A DNA stretch of 64,000 nucleotides from the NCBI GenBank assembly GCA_047967505.1, contig CM106540.1. One strand, given 5' to 3'. The notes below the pieces were generated by a model, which did no database searches, had not been told where the DNA came from, and worked only from the letters and a program-made list of their open reading frames with translations. Below are positions 11,237 through 22,181 of the stretch, piece by piece. Position 1 is the first letter of the stretch; each line of letters starts with the position of its first letter. Made by a program: the position numbers and the translations under genes. Source of the DNA: Dipteris shenzhenensis (lineage: Eukaryota; Polypodiophyta; Polypodiopsida; Gleicheniales).

Positions 11237-12270
11237 AGATTTGAAATTCTTCGACCTGGCATCTTCTATGCCTGGGGTTGGCCACCCTTGGCTACTCCCA
11301 TCAAAACAAATGCTTCCACCAACAAAAGCTTGGGAAGCTAGAGGAGTTCTATATTTCCTCTTGTTGTCATTCTTCTTGTTCCTGCTCAGCCTTCCTGCTC
11401 AGCCACTTGTCAAACTTTTGCTAGAGCTTGTCTTTATGTTGGACCAGGGAGATTATGCTCTTAACAAAATCTGCCCAAGCAATCAACCCTATGTTTGTAC
11501 AACCATCCTGTCCATACTCATGAGCAAATCCTCTCACAAACGAGAGGGACAACTCCAGGTTGGATCGGAGGTTCTTGATAGACCTTCAAATCAAATTCCA
11601 GAAGTTGGGAGTACACCTCGGGCCTGACAAACCAGCACTTTATTTTTTCTTTCCCCTGTCGAAGGTGGGGAAAAACAATCAACCAGAACCTATCCAGAAA
11701 ATCAAGTTCTATGAGTTGGCGCGTGTTCAAGCCCACCAAGCTTAGGCCATACTCTATGTGGAATTCCTCGTTGGTCTTGCAAAACACCTTCTAGCATGGA
11801 GTGTCAATGTGGGGTGCTTTAAACCTTAACATTGCCCCAAAAATTGAATTGAATACTAATACTACAAATTTAAAATAGACACAGTTAGACAAAAATCTTA
11901 TATGGACTGCAAAAAAGGAAAGAGATATGCTATTAAAGACACAGTTAAAACAGATATATATTGTGTCACACTTACAAAAACAGACAGATAGAGAAACACA
12001 CTTACATAAATAGATAGACAGATAGATTGTGTTACACACCTACAAAAATAGACATATAGAAACACTTACACAAACAAACAGACATAGGAAAATTTAATAG
12101 ATATAGATATATTGAAAAAATACTTTGACAAGAGGTTCAAGCAGAGGATTATTCATACTATTGTTCAGCATCTGCATACTTGGATTTATTAGTGTAGCTC
12201 ACTAGGATTTCTATACAGTTCTCTTGATTCAGAGTGTAAGTTAAGAAACAGTAACGCTGATTTGTTGCTA
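11237..12270. other. unassigned, possible retroelement remnant
   Basis: A minus-strand frame at 11518-11787 (CWFVRPEVYSQLLEFDLK and neighbours) could be a degraded retroelement piece, but I recognise no domain. From about 11955 to 12095 there are loose tandem repeats of a roughly 40-bp unit built from CACTTACAAAAACAGACAGATAGA-like blocks. Otherwise I see nothing. Confidence 0.35.
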
Positions 12271-14570
12271 CATGACATTCAACAAGACAATAGCTATGCT
12301 AAAGAGGATTCGAAAAGGCAAGACACAGAAGTTTCATCACCAACCAAGCTCTTCTATGAAGTCTTTATCTAATAGCGTCCTATCTTTGCAGCTCATTTTC
12401 ATGCATGCACAAGCTGAACATGCATTTGTATTGATGGATTCTCTTCCTCTTATCATTATAGAGGGCCTCACCACATTAGTTTTACAATGGAGGGCTCCGA
12501 GCTCATTTAAAAGAAACAACAGCCTTACATTTCAAAGCTTCACAATGGATGCTACAAATAAGTAAGGAGCTCGTTTTTACAGAAAGAATAGTCCTACGTT
12601 TGGAAGCTTCACAATAGATGCCTACAAGCAAGGAGCTTGTTAAAAAAAAAGAACAGTCCTGGAGCTATGTCATCTCACCTGGTCCACTTCCTCGTGCAAG
12701 AAGGATGTCGTTGGGTTTTATTTGTAGCTCGATCCAGCTCATGATCAACAATAGAAGAAGCAAACTTTAGTAGAAGGAAGAAGAAGACCAGGAAGGAAGC
12801 TTTGCACGTGCTGCATAGGGCTTGGTTCATGCACAACTTTCGTTTTGTCTATGGGTGTGTGTGAGAGATGGAATCTACAGTCAATGTAGTGCATGTCGCC
12901 AAAATCATAACAATTCGTTACATTGAGTTAGTTGGTAAAGGCTTTCACTCATCCATAATTCAATTACACACTTTTTAAAAATATTGTTCGCCCCTCTACT
13001 TATTGCTAAAATATTACTATTGGTGCACCACTATTTAGCACATGCAATTGTACCACCTTACCATGCACCCACCCTATGACAAGCATGGATGGTTGGCATA
13101 ATCCATACCCATTGTTATCAGCATCTTCTTCGCTTCATCTCTTGATGCGGGCATGGTATTTGGTGCAAGCAACATCTTTTGGAGCAACCTATCGCAATTC
13201 AAACATACATAGGCTTCGAATAATGAGAAACTATGATGATTCTCAAAACATGTGTGTGTATGGGGAGGAGCTCGCACTAGTACCGCCTTGTACCGTCGAT
13301 ATATGACAACATTATACCATGTTCCATTGGCCGTTGTTGAGGATATACAAAGTTGGTATATACTGACTCTAGGAGCTAAAACTCAAAACCTATGCATTGT
13401 CGCCCCTCACAATTCTATTGCGAGAAAAGCAAAACCTCTTTCGGCCATCCCGTGTGATTCATATGCAAAGCCACCTTCGTTCCAAACTTACAGTGCTTTA
13501 TGTGAACAACAAGCTGCTCACAATAGTCTGGAATGGCTTTCTAGCCTTCCTTGCGAGTACTTATTGGATTTGCTTACAGAGCCTCCAAGTACCTTGTCGG
13601 ATTTACCATCGCTTTTGATGAGTATCGACACTGGAGACTGGATCCAGTCTAAAGCTGATGGAATGGGAAACAAGGTGACTTTTCGTTTCACCAGCAGCAG
13701 CACATGACGGATACCAATCTCCTGAAAAAGCGGCTTTGAATGTGTGTCAACAGCATTTCATGTGTTTAGGAGTTGGGGACCACATGGGGACAAGGACACT
13801 TGTCATCCTCCTATGTTTTGAAATCCCTAAAAAAGGGGAACCCATTTTGGTTGCCAGGGTCTAGAGGCCATGGTCCAGGATGGGAGAAAAAGTGGCTACT
13901 CCCATTGTAAATCCATCCTAGACCATTTGGTCTAGGATGGGTGTAATGATGACAAAAAGATTCCCATCCTAAGCCCATGCTAGCCCCATCCATGTGCTAA
14001 GGCCCTAAGTATGGGCTTTGGAGAGCTCAGAGATCAATGCTCACATTCGGAGTCATGCAGGGCAGGCAGCGTGCTTGTCTCGCAAAAGTTGCATTGAGGT
14101 GAAAGGAGCAAGTCACGGTTGGAAAGGTGATGATGCTTGGTAGAGGAGGAGGAGGAGGAGGAGTAGGCGGGATGCGAGGTTGGGGTGACGGAAGGCCAAG
14201 AGGCATGGTTGAGGGAAGGAAAGGGGAAGAAGAAGAAGAAGATCCATCATCAGAGACAACTTACAATACTATTGAAATTGTGCAAAAGGGTGGAGAGTCG
14301 TGGCAAAATGTAACTAGGATGGCATGAAATATGGAGGTTATTATTTTGGAGATGGTTGTGGTATTAAGTCTTTCTTTGGTTTTTAATCTCACAAGATCAC
14401 ATAAGTTTTCTAAAGTGAGACCGAGAGGGAATAAAGGCCCTAATGCGGATGCTCAAAAGCAAGCTAAAAGAAGACCAATCATTTTCAAATCCCCTAATGT
14501 AAGATTGTTTGGGGAATCAAGGATTATTATAAGGGTTGTTGGATGATTCTTTGCATGCAAAGAATTAAGT
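12271..14570. other. unassigned; contains a perfect palindrome
   Basis: Several short open frames lie here (for example 12272-12565, 13252-13707 and 14127-14327, the last glycine- and glutamate-rich from GGA/GAA runs). None shows a domain or convincing coding character. Two imperfect copies of ACAATGGATGCTACAA / ACAATAGATGCCTACAA occur near 12541 and 12610. The palindrome at 13913-13940 is listed separately. Confidence 0.4.
13913..13940. repeat. perfect inverted repeat, 13-bp arms
   Basis: The arms CCATCCTAGACCA and TGGTCTAGGATGG are perfect reverse complements separated by two T residues. Further partial copies (CCAGGATGGGA near 13877, TCCCATCCTAAGCCC near 13961) flank it. The larger block could therefore be the core of a small foldback element. 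Confidence 0.8.
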
Positions 14571-14900
14571 GCCCATCTTTAAATGTCCCACCTCCCATCA
14601 TCTCCATGGCTAGTACATTAGAAATCTTGAATTACTTCTTTTCTTGTGATTGTTCTTATCTGGTTACTTCTTTTTGTGAGATAACTTCTTTTCTTGGCCG
14701 TCCTTAAATGCCCACCTCCAATCATCTCATGGGGAGTACATTACAAATCTTGAGATTACTTCTTTTCTTGTGATTGAGAAGTCTTGAGAATACTTCTCTT
14801 CTTGAGATCAAATTGTTCTTATTGATTACTTTTTTTCTTGTGATTGTTCTTATTGATTACTTCTTTTCTTGAGATTACTTTTCTTCTTGTGATTGCTACT
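14570..14900. repeat. T-rich minisatellite within a 130-bp duplication
   Basis: The unit beginning AAATG(T)CCCACCTCC.ATCATCTC occurs at about 14580 and again at about 14707. From 14630 onwards the string ATTACTTCTTTTCTTGTGATTG recurs many times in shortened forms. I see no coding signal. Confidence 0.75.
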
Positions 14901-15017
14901 AGCACTGCCTTGCAAGGTGACTCTTTTTGAACGCTTTTGAAAACAAGTGTCCTCGCAATCAATTTTGGACACTCATCCTATACCCATGCCTTAATTCACT
15001 CCTTATTCTAATTTTGC

Positions 15018-15118
15018 TCCTCCAACGCTCCATAAAAGCTACAAACATCAATAGAGCACATCATGTGCTCCTCAACGCTCCATAAAAGCTACAAACATCA
15101 AAATAGCACATCATGAGC
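15018..15118 (+). promoter_or_regulatory. tandemly duplicated core-promoter-like block
   Basis: Two adjacent copies of about 50 bp each contain CAACGCTCCATAAAAGCTAC followed by AAACATCA.. and AGCACATCATG. CATAAAAG resembles a plant TATA box. The copies lie about 145 and 95 bp upstream of the start codon at 15183, a sensible place for transcription initiation. That this is a promoter is inference from position and sequence. Confidence 0.5.
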
Positions 15119-15182
15119 TCTCTTGTTCTCATCTGATTTCAAAATCTCTTTCCCCAACACTTCTACTCTGAAGAAGATCTCC

Positions 15183-15524
15183 ATGCCTACGCATTCCGAC
15201 CCATCCCCCGCCTTGCCTCTCTTCCTCATTTCTATGGTGGGAGCTCTTGGGCTCATACCTTGGTGGTTTCGTAGAGAAGAATCCGAAGATAATTCCGGTC
15301 TTGAGCTAGGTGATTTTGCTGGCCTTGCCGTCTTTTTAATTCCCGTGGGAGTTCTTATCGCGCTGCAGTTGCTATGTGATCAGCCATCTTCTGCTAGGGT
15401 CTCTTCTCCATACGATCTTTCTCAGCGTTCAGCTACCGATCGTTCTGAGCCTGCCTGCTTTGCTTGGGGTCTATTCGGTCTCTTTATTATGCTCCTCCTT
15501 TTGGTGCGTTGGAGTCAGCGGTAG
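15183..15524 (+). CDS. small multi-pass membrane protein (113 aa), unknown function
   Basis: An intronless frame starting MPTHSDPSPALPLFLISM and ending LLLLVRWSQR. It has three hydrophobic segments: residues about 11-27 (LPLFLISMVGALGLIPWW), 44-64 (FAGLAVFLIPVGVLIALQLL) and 93-110 (FAWGLFGLFIMLLLLV). A basic/acidic stretch (FRREESEDNSGLELGD) follows the first segment and a serine-rich loop lies between the second and third. I chose the ATG at 15183 because it opens directly into the first hydrophobic segment; the frame stays open further upstream. It has balanced base use compared with the AT-rich flanks, and a duplicated TATA-like block lies just upstream. The general plan resembles small plant membrane proteins of unknown role, but I cannot name a family. 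No neighbour suggests a pathway. The membrane location is well supported by hydrophobicity; function is unknown. Confidence 0.6.
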   Translation: MPTHSDPSPALPLFLISMVGALGLIPWWFRREESEDNSGLELGDFAGLAVFLIPVGVLIALQLLCDQPSSARVSSPYDLSQRSATDRSEPACFAWGLFGLFIMLLLLVRWSQR

Positions 15525-15726
15525 GATTCTCAATAATGCACGCTGCAAGTTCTTCGACGTCAAGAAGCAACGCTAATGGTCCATTTTCCTTTGCATTTGA
15601 TTGACGGAAATCTTGAGGTCCATTTTTGCGTCAACATTCTCGCTGACGGATGAGCATTGCCAGCGAAGATTCAGATGGGTGACAAAGTTTACCGCATCCA
15701 AGTACTTGTGCTGTGGAATGAGGCAA

Positions 15727-16080
15727 AGCTTGAATTCTCTCGAGTTCTCTATATCAACTGCACCTAAGCTACAGAAGCAGTTGTTAAGGTTAAGAGAGCA
15801 GAGTTTCGGACATCAACGATTAGAAATCGAAACGATATCTTGATTGCCTATGTACTCTATTTCTTTCTTCTATTTCCCTTAGAAATTTTCCATGTGTAAT
15901 GGTTTCACAAGATAAACAAATAAGCTTGAATTCTCTCGAGTTACCTATATCGACTGCGCGTAAACTACACAAGCAGTTGCTGAGGTTGAGAGAGCGGAGT
16001 TTCGGACATAAACGACTAGAAATCGAAGCAATATCTTAATTGCCTATGTACTCTCTTTCTTTCTTCTAATTTCCCTTCCA
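15727..16080 (+). repeat. 200-bp direct duplication with conserved peptide and stop
   Basis: The block AAGCTTGAATTCTCTCGAG..ATGTACTCT at about 15727-15897 recurs at about 15926-16075. In one frame both copies read SLNSLE(F/L)..STA.KL.KQLLRLRE, then SFGH.RLEIE.IS and a stop (TGA in the first, TAA in the second), with no indels across about 40 codons and several silent changes. The first copy is in an open frame (15601-15843); the second has a stop just upstream. It could be a duplicated terminal exon, or a non-coding duplication that happens to lack indels. It may also be the 3' region of the membrane-protein gene just upstream. Confidence 0.7.
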
Positions 16081-16364
16081 GTATAATGGCTTCACAAGCT
16101 AAACAAATCAGATGAACCATTCACACATCCTCAGAGTAGCAAGAGGATTCATCATAAGTAGGTAGAGCGCAGGAGATTAATTGGAAACAGTCTATGCAAG
16201 GAGATCTACAACGGCAAGCGAGAAGCAAAGCGTGCAAGAAACGCGGAAGATAATAAATGCGTATCTCGCTCTGCGTCTCCTTTGTTTCCTCCATCGGCAC
16301 CTCTAATTAATCTGTCCGTGTCAATGTGTATGAGTAGCTGGCTCGCTCGCGCTCCCCCTCTCCC

Positions 16365-16365
<1 letters not shown>

Positions 16366-16404
<39 letters not shown>

Positions 16405-16405
16405 G
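16366..16405. repeat. (CT)n(AC)n microsatellite
   Basis: A CT run (16366-16381) passes directly into an AC run (16382-16405). Confidence 0.95.
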
Positions 16406-16589
16406 CACGCACTCACACTCACGTCTCTCTGGTCTACGAGGACGAGGTTGCACGAAACCATGCAGTTGTGTCCCGACGAAATGCTTTTTTGAGTTCCTGT
16501 AAAGACCTCCCATTATAGCCTCTACTTGCGAGTGTGCTGACCGATCGTGAACATAAAGACAAGTTCACGACAACACTATGTGTATAATG

Positions 16590-16965
16590 CATCCGCGACC
16601 ATGCAAACCATATGGAATAGGCTCGATACTTTGCATGTGCATCAACATAGGTGAGATTGACATGTGTGCAAATGATCGTGCCTATCCACGTTCGAATAAG
16701 ACATCCTACTCACATCCTAGAGCATGTTTTTTGAACATTGTGCATGATACTTGGTGAAAAAAATAGTGTAATGTTTTACCGACTATGCAAACCATATTCT
16801 ACAGGCTTGATACTTTGCTCGCACCTCAAGATAGATGGCATTGACACGTGTCACCATCGTACACTCGCGCATTTCGCGCGCTCGAATAAGGCATAATGCA
16901 AACCATATCTAATGGGCATGCTACTTTGCATGCACTTCAAGATAGGTGAGATTGACATAGTAGCA
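16590..16965. repeat. three diverged repeats of the 'GATACTTTGCA' family
   Basis: Copies of CATGCAAACCATAT..AGGCTTGATACTTTGC..CACCTCAAGATAGGTGAGATTGACA start near 16598, 16784 and 16898. The GATACTTTGCA core is shared with the hairpin pair at 33.8-34.1 kb. The copies are diverged by many substitutions and spacer length differs. Confidence 0.7.
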
Positions 16966-17338
16966 CTCACCCGTAATTATGAGAGGCTGCCTCTTGAACC
17001 CCTGCTTGGCCCATCTTGCAACCACCTAAAAACCTAAGTGTTATTATCAACCAAGCATGTGAATGTTTTGAAAGAGTTTCCAAACCGGAGCCCTCGCATA
17101 AACAGGCTCTTACTTTTTTTAGGGTTTTGGTCACAAAAATCCATACAATTCACATTACATTAAACCTAGATTTTTTATGAAAAGTGGGTTACTCGGATCA
17201 ACATTGACTCCCACTCCTTGTTTCTTCCATTTCCCTTTGAACTCCTTATGTCTATAGTCGAGCAGGCTTCTTGTTCATTTAGCTAGTTCTTATTTTCTTC
17301 ACCCTTACATTGCTTTCATTCCTTCTCCATGTAAAAGA
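16966..17338. other. unassigned
   Basis: I see no gene, repeat or regulatory signal that I can support. Confidence 0.5.
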
Positions 17339-18082
17339 TTGATATTCTAGTATCCGCTTCTATCAAGGATGCTTTTGATTTCTACTTTATTGTTAATATT
17401 TGGTTTCTAAAAAAGGACGTTCATACTGCAATATGCAAAAGTATAAATTAGTATGGAAGAGGAATAGTACTTTGTACTTTCAAGAAGAACAAAGTAAGGC
17501 AAAAGCTAATAGGGTAGAACAAAATCATGGCAACACTTAATGAGATTTTGACAATATTGGATCTTTGGTAAGTGCCTATCCCACTTAACAATAACCAAGT
17601 CTAACACACAAAGAAATCCAATAAGCTTATGGGAGAAGGCACACTTAATAAGTGATGTTCAGTGAATGAAGTAGGTTCCTTACTAAGAGAACTTGGTTTT
17701 CTCTCATTAATTGATATTCTAGTATCCGCTTCTATCAAGGATGCTTTTGATTTCTACTTTATTGTTAATATTTGGTTTTTAAAAAAGGACGTTCATACTG
17801 CAATATGCGAAAGTATAAATTAGTGTAGAAGAGGAATGGTACTTTGTACTTTCAAGAAGAACAAAGTAAGGCAAAAGCTAATAGGGTAGAACAAAATCAT
17901 GGCAACACTTAACGAGATTTTGACAATATTGGATCTTTGATAAGTGCCTATCCCACTTAACAATAACCAAGTCTAACACACAAAGAAATCCAATAAGCTT
18001 ATAAGAGAGGGCATACTTAATAAGTGATGTTCAGTGAATGAAGTAGGTTCCTTACTAAGAGAAATTGGTTTTCTCTCATTAA
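17339..18082. repeat. 372-bp tandem duplication
   Basis: TTGATATTCTAGTATCCGCT starts both copies (17339 and 17711), giving a 372-bp period. The copies differ at only about ten positions and end at TCTCTCATTAATTG. The near identity implies a recent event. I see no coding content. Confidence 0.95.
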
Positions 18083-19185
18083 TTGGCCACAAGTATTTAT
18101 ATTTATCTTAATTACTTCATTGATAATACTTTACCACATACCCCTTGTCATTTTCCATGTGACATTAGTATGCCACTCATGCATAAGAAAGTGAGTGATG
18201 CCTAGTGGTATCTACCAAAGAGATTCTTGGAACCAAGGGGTCTAAGCATGGTTAGGTGACATGCTTTTTGTGCTTTATGAAAGCACATAGCACATTACTT
18301 ATAGCATAAATTATGTACCTTAGTATATGAAAATTTTTTAATATCAATGTTCTTTAATGAACTTACAATATTGTAAGAGTCAAAAAGCACATTTTATCAT
18401 TGCAATAATTTTTGAAGGTCTGAAATATGTGTCCTATACCACTAAAAGCAGTAAATGTCCCAGACAGTGCTTTTTGTGTCACCTTCCCATGCTAAGGCCA
18501 ACAAATTTTCCTCATAATTGCCCTTCATAAAGAGGGTGGTAATGCGTTCAACAAGCTTCCTAAATAAATGCATAAATGATTCCCAAGTGGTAGGCAATGT
18601 TCTTATGCCTTTGACCTTTATCCCTTTTTCCTTTGTCCTTAAGAGAATAGTTTTTTCTTTGGTAAAAATCATATTGATTCCTAGTGGTGGACAATTTTCT
18701 CATGCCTTTGTCCTTTTATCTTCCTTTACTTTTACATAATGAGGTACCTTTGTCTCTTTGTAGTTTATACTCTCTTTTGATACATTTAAAATGTGCTTTT
18801 GTATTTCTTCTTATAATCACATTTTACTTTTTTAGGGCGTTTTCAAAGGCCTTCTATGATAATTTGAGAATTCTAAATTTAAAACTTGATGAAATCAATT
18901 CTTTGTATTTCAAAATAGATGAAGGAATCATAAAGCTTACAAGGAGGTCCAATTTTCTTAACTAAGGCTATTGTAAACATGATAGAACCTTGACAATGTT
19001 GGTAAAAGGATTGATATCTTACATAATATTATAGGTGTTCTTTTCATTGTCTCCTTTATAATTTCCTAAAACATGGCAAAAAATTATTGTAGGAAAATGG
19101 GTCCCCCCAATTAGAAGAATTCAAAAATGTATTTAATAGTGGAAAGGAAGGAGTGAGGAATATAAAGGAAAATTGCACTTACAAA
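18083..19185. other. unassigned AT-rich DNA
   Basis: A minus-strand frame at 18442-18672 contains KGIKVKGIRTLPTTWESFMH, which is weakly reminiscent of a copia gag ('LP..WE.F') but stands alone. Direct repeats of GTGGTAGGCAATGTTCTTATGCCTTTG and GTGGACAATTTTCTCATGCCTTTG occur near 18589 and 18685. Nothing else is supported. Confidence 0.35.
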
Positions 19186-19720
19186 TTTTAGTCTACTCTC
19201 AGGGAGTTCACCTCACATAATTTTAGCATACCATGTGCATTCAAATGAGGAGTATTTAATCCAAATTTTTCCAAAAATTAACAAGTCTTAGATTACAAAA
19301 TCAAGAGGGTTTTTTAATGTGTTAGTACACATAAGTAAAGAGGGGAGGTTTTATTGGGGGATACAATGCATCTTAGTTGAGAGGTTCTTTAATACCCCTT
19401 GAATGCACATGGTCCACCCTTGTCCTACATTGAGAGAATAGTTTTTTGTCTAATTTTGGTCTACTCTTACGGAGTTCAACTCACACAATTTTAGTGTTAC
19501 ACCATGTGCTGCAAAATGAGGAGTATTTTAATTCAACTTTTGGAAAAAGTTTAACAAGATTACAAAAACAAGAGGGTTTTCTAATTTAGTACATAAGTAA
19601 AGAGGGGGGGTTTTATTAGGGGAAACATTTTCGTTGAGGGATTTTTTAAATACCCCTTGAATGCACATAGTACACTATGGTCCTACATTAAGAGAAAAGA
19701 TTTTTTCTAAATAAATTTTT
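19186..19720. repeat. 268-bp diverged tandem duplication
   Basis: TTTTAGTCTACTCTCAGGGA (19186) and TTTTGGTCTACTCTTACGGA (19454) begin two copies. Each continues through ATGAGGAGTATTT, AAGAGGGTTTT, AAGTAAAGAGGGG and CCCCTTGAATGCACATGGT-type blocks. The copies carry many substitutions and small deletions. No coding signal. Confidence 0.85.
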
Positions 19721-19924
19721 CATTCCATGTTACTTATTGGCACTACTAAGAAACATTACACTCCTATACTTTTTTCCTCAGGGTTTCTTAGCCAAGAAGT
19801 AAGATTGAGGGATGTCATCAATTGACATCAACATATAGTCGATGAGTTGTGACTTCAAAGTTCAAAAAGTGTTTTGTAGAATAAAATTGATGAGTTGTGA
19901 GCTCAAAAAGTATTTTGTAGAAAG

Positions 19925-20200
19925 AAAATTATCTCTTTTTCAATATGCAATAGACATCTAACTACAGAGACTGTGCATTACTTATCAAGTACTTATCTTA
20001 AAGAGACCATTTTGTGGATTAAACAAACATTTTTTTAAATTTATAATTATTATATCAAAGCAACATCTAACTATTAAATTATTAAAAATGATCTCTCTTT
20101 CAATATGCAACAGACATCTAACTACAAAGACCATGCATTGCTTATCTTAAAGATACCATTTTGTGGATTAAACATACATTTTTTAAAATTTATAAAATCA
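19925..20200. repeat. two direct copies of a 110-bp block
   Basis: CTCTTTTTCAATATGCAATAGACATCTAACTACA.. to ..CATTTTGTGGATTAAACA is present at about 19930-20030 and again at about 20090-20180, with a short deletion in the second copy. Confidence 0.8.
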
Positions 20201-20339
20201 CTGCTGGTGGATGGTCTTAACACATTAGTAGGTCCTTAGTTTGTTAGTATAGTCTTGTCATCTTTGAGCAAGAAGTGTTTGGAGGTATGTCGCTAATTGA
20301 CATAAAAAGCATAGGAGTGTGAAGCCCCCCCCCTTCCAA

Positions 20340-20341
<2 letters not shown>

Positions 20342-20388
<47 letters not shown>
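20342..20388. repeat. (CT)n microsatellite
   Basis: An uninterrupted CT run that lies immediately left of the inverted repeat described next. Confidence 0.95.
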
Positions 20389-20391
<3 letters not shown>

Positions 20392-20429
20392 TGGTTTGCC
20401 AAAGTAAAGTTTAGGTAGTCATGTGTGTA

Positions 20430-20464
<35 letters not shown>

Positions 20465-20469
20465 ATGTG

Positions 20470-20512
<43 letters not shown>

Positions 20513-20640
20513 ATGTGCATGTGTGTGTGTGTGCGTGTGAACACATGCGCATATGCATGTGTGTGTGTGTGTGTGTGTGTGTGTACATATGTTACACACA
20601 CACACACACACAACTACCTAAACTTCACTTTGGCAAACCA
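20392..20640. mobile_element. foldback/MITE-like unit filled by GT/CA microsatellite
   Basis: The left arm TGGTTTGCCAAAGTAAAGTT.. (20392-20418) and right arm ..CTTTGGCAAACCA (20614-20640) are reverse complements at 26 of 27 positions. The interior is a compound (GT)n array with GCATGTGCATGT interruptions (20422-20585) followed by (CA)n (20594-20612), so the whole unit can fold. I found no clear target duplication. It may be a small foldback element or a chance inverted duplication that trapped an expanding microsatellite. Confidence 0.65.
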
Positions 20641-22181
20641 TCACAACTGGGCCTCACTTCTCGCATTGGCAAACACCTGTAGAGGATCCCATCAAAATAA
20701 TCCACACAGAAAGTGCCATAGTGCCCAAAATCAAGACATAAGTGTGAATATTGCTTGTATTGGCACTACTACAAGAGCAAATGAACTATGTGAAGTCCAT
20801 ATCATAGGTGACAACACAAAGTGAGTATAGATGAATCTCCTACGCTAGATCATATCCCCATGGATGCATAACTTCCTAGTCCCTTATAGAAAAAACTAAG
20901 AGCCTTATGGGCTATGTAACCCATGGAAACACCAATCAATCAAACAACTTGACCCTCTCATAGCTTCGTAATGCTTGCTCAACTACAATGGAGGAATCAA
21001 CATATCTTACCAACACTTGAGACATCCACCAACCTCAATTGAGAAATCAACATCATGGATGACTTTTTCCTATTAGTTTCATTAAAAACAGAAACTTTTA
21101 TATTGGTGTCGAAAGTTTGTATGTCTTGATAAAAACAAAGCTTTGAAAAATTCGCCAAGATTTGAAACTTTTTTAAGAAAAGATTTAAAGTTTCACCAGG
21201 ATTTACAAGTTTTTCTTTAAATTTCAAAAGGAAATATATAAAATTATAATATGTTCTACAAATATTGTGAAACTAAAAAATCTAGCTCAATAACTTTCTC
21301 CAAAATTTTATATTAATATATAAGTATAGCTTCGATAAAAACATCCCTGATCAACATATTTTACCAACACTTGAGATATGTTGAGAAATCAACATATCAC
21401 AACTGAAATCAACATATCTTACCAATACTTGAGAAAACCCACCACCCTCGATTGATATGATCAAAGGATGACCCTATTCCTATACATAACATATTAGTTA
21501 TCCTAGATAACCATATTACCACACTCATCAAACTCTCCATGCTCCCACTTAAACTCCAATTGAGGAATAGTTATACCCTAATCACAAGAAAACTCACCAC
21601 TTAATGAGGTAGTCAATCAAACGTGCAAAGAAAAGCAAGCGATCGAATAAAGCGAGCAAAGAATTATCAGAAAACCATGCATGATGTACATGGTATGTAA
21701 GCATGCACATTAAGACACCAAATTCAAAGTACAATGAGCTAAAGAAGCAAACTAAAAAATACATATCAACATGGCAACACAAATGCATGTCAATCCACAC
21801 ATGTCACTTCATCTAAAATCACCATGTACTTCTTGCAACACTCATCATCACTAAGTTGATGGCTAATCTATGTTGATCCATCGTACATGCTATTTGATGA
21901 CATCATTATCACCATCACTCCACATAACATGGTAAAACACTACATTAAGACTCCAAATTTAAAGTACAATGGGTTAAAGAAGCAAACCTAAAGCATACAT
22001 GTTAACGTGGCAACACAATTCCAACTTTGATAAAAGAAATTTTGATTTTTGGTTGCATCATTGAAAAACAATATAGAAGTTCAATTGATACAATGGAATG
22101 ACTATAGTCCAGAGCCAATATCTCACTAGCCATCAAAAGGATTATTGATAGGTTTATGGCATAATGATCTCCACCAAAAGA
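20641..22181. other. unassigned; short dispersed repeats
   Basis: Copies of ATCAACATATCTTACCAACACTTGAGA occur near 20997, 21352 and 21412. The pair ATTAAGACACCAAATTCAAAGTACAATG (about 21709) and ATTAAGACTCCAAATTTAAAGTACAATG (about 21943) marks another roughly 235-bp duplication. No gene is supported. The stretch ends at the target site AAAGA of the copia element. Confidence 0.45.
22177..22181. repeat. left target-site duplication AAAGA
   Basis: AAAGA precedes the left LTR and is repeated exactly at 29611-29615 after the right LTR, as expected for a copia insertion. Confidence 0.9.

Noticed and set aside
14127-14327. Glycine- and glutamate-rich frame
   Set aside because: It comes from GGA and GAA runs, with no domain and no supporting signals.
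16206-16518. Open frames rich in RERERGRG or SLSLSHTHTH
   Set aside because: They are translations of the CT/AC microsatellite, not proteins.
12300-16900. TTCGAAT-type motifs as tRNA B boxes (12308, 13213, 16687, 16880)
   Set aside because: No matching A box, acceptor stem or cloverleaf could be drawn around any of them.
20244-20824. Several long open frames of alternating His-Thr or Cys-Val
   Set aside because: They are read through the GT/CA repeat on both strands.
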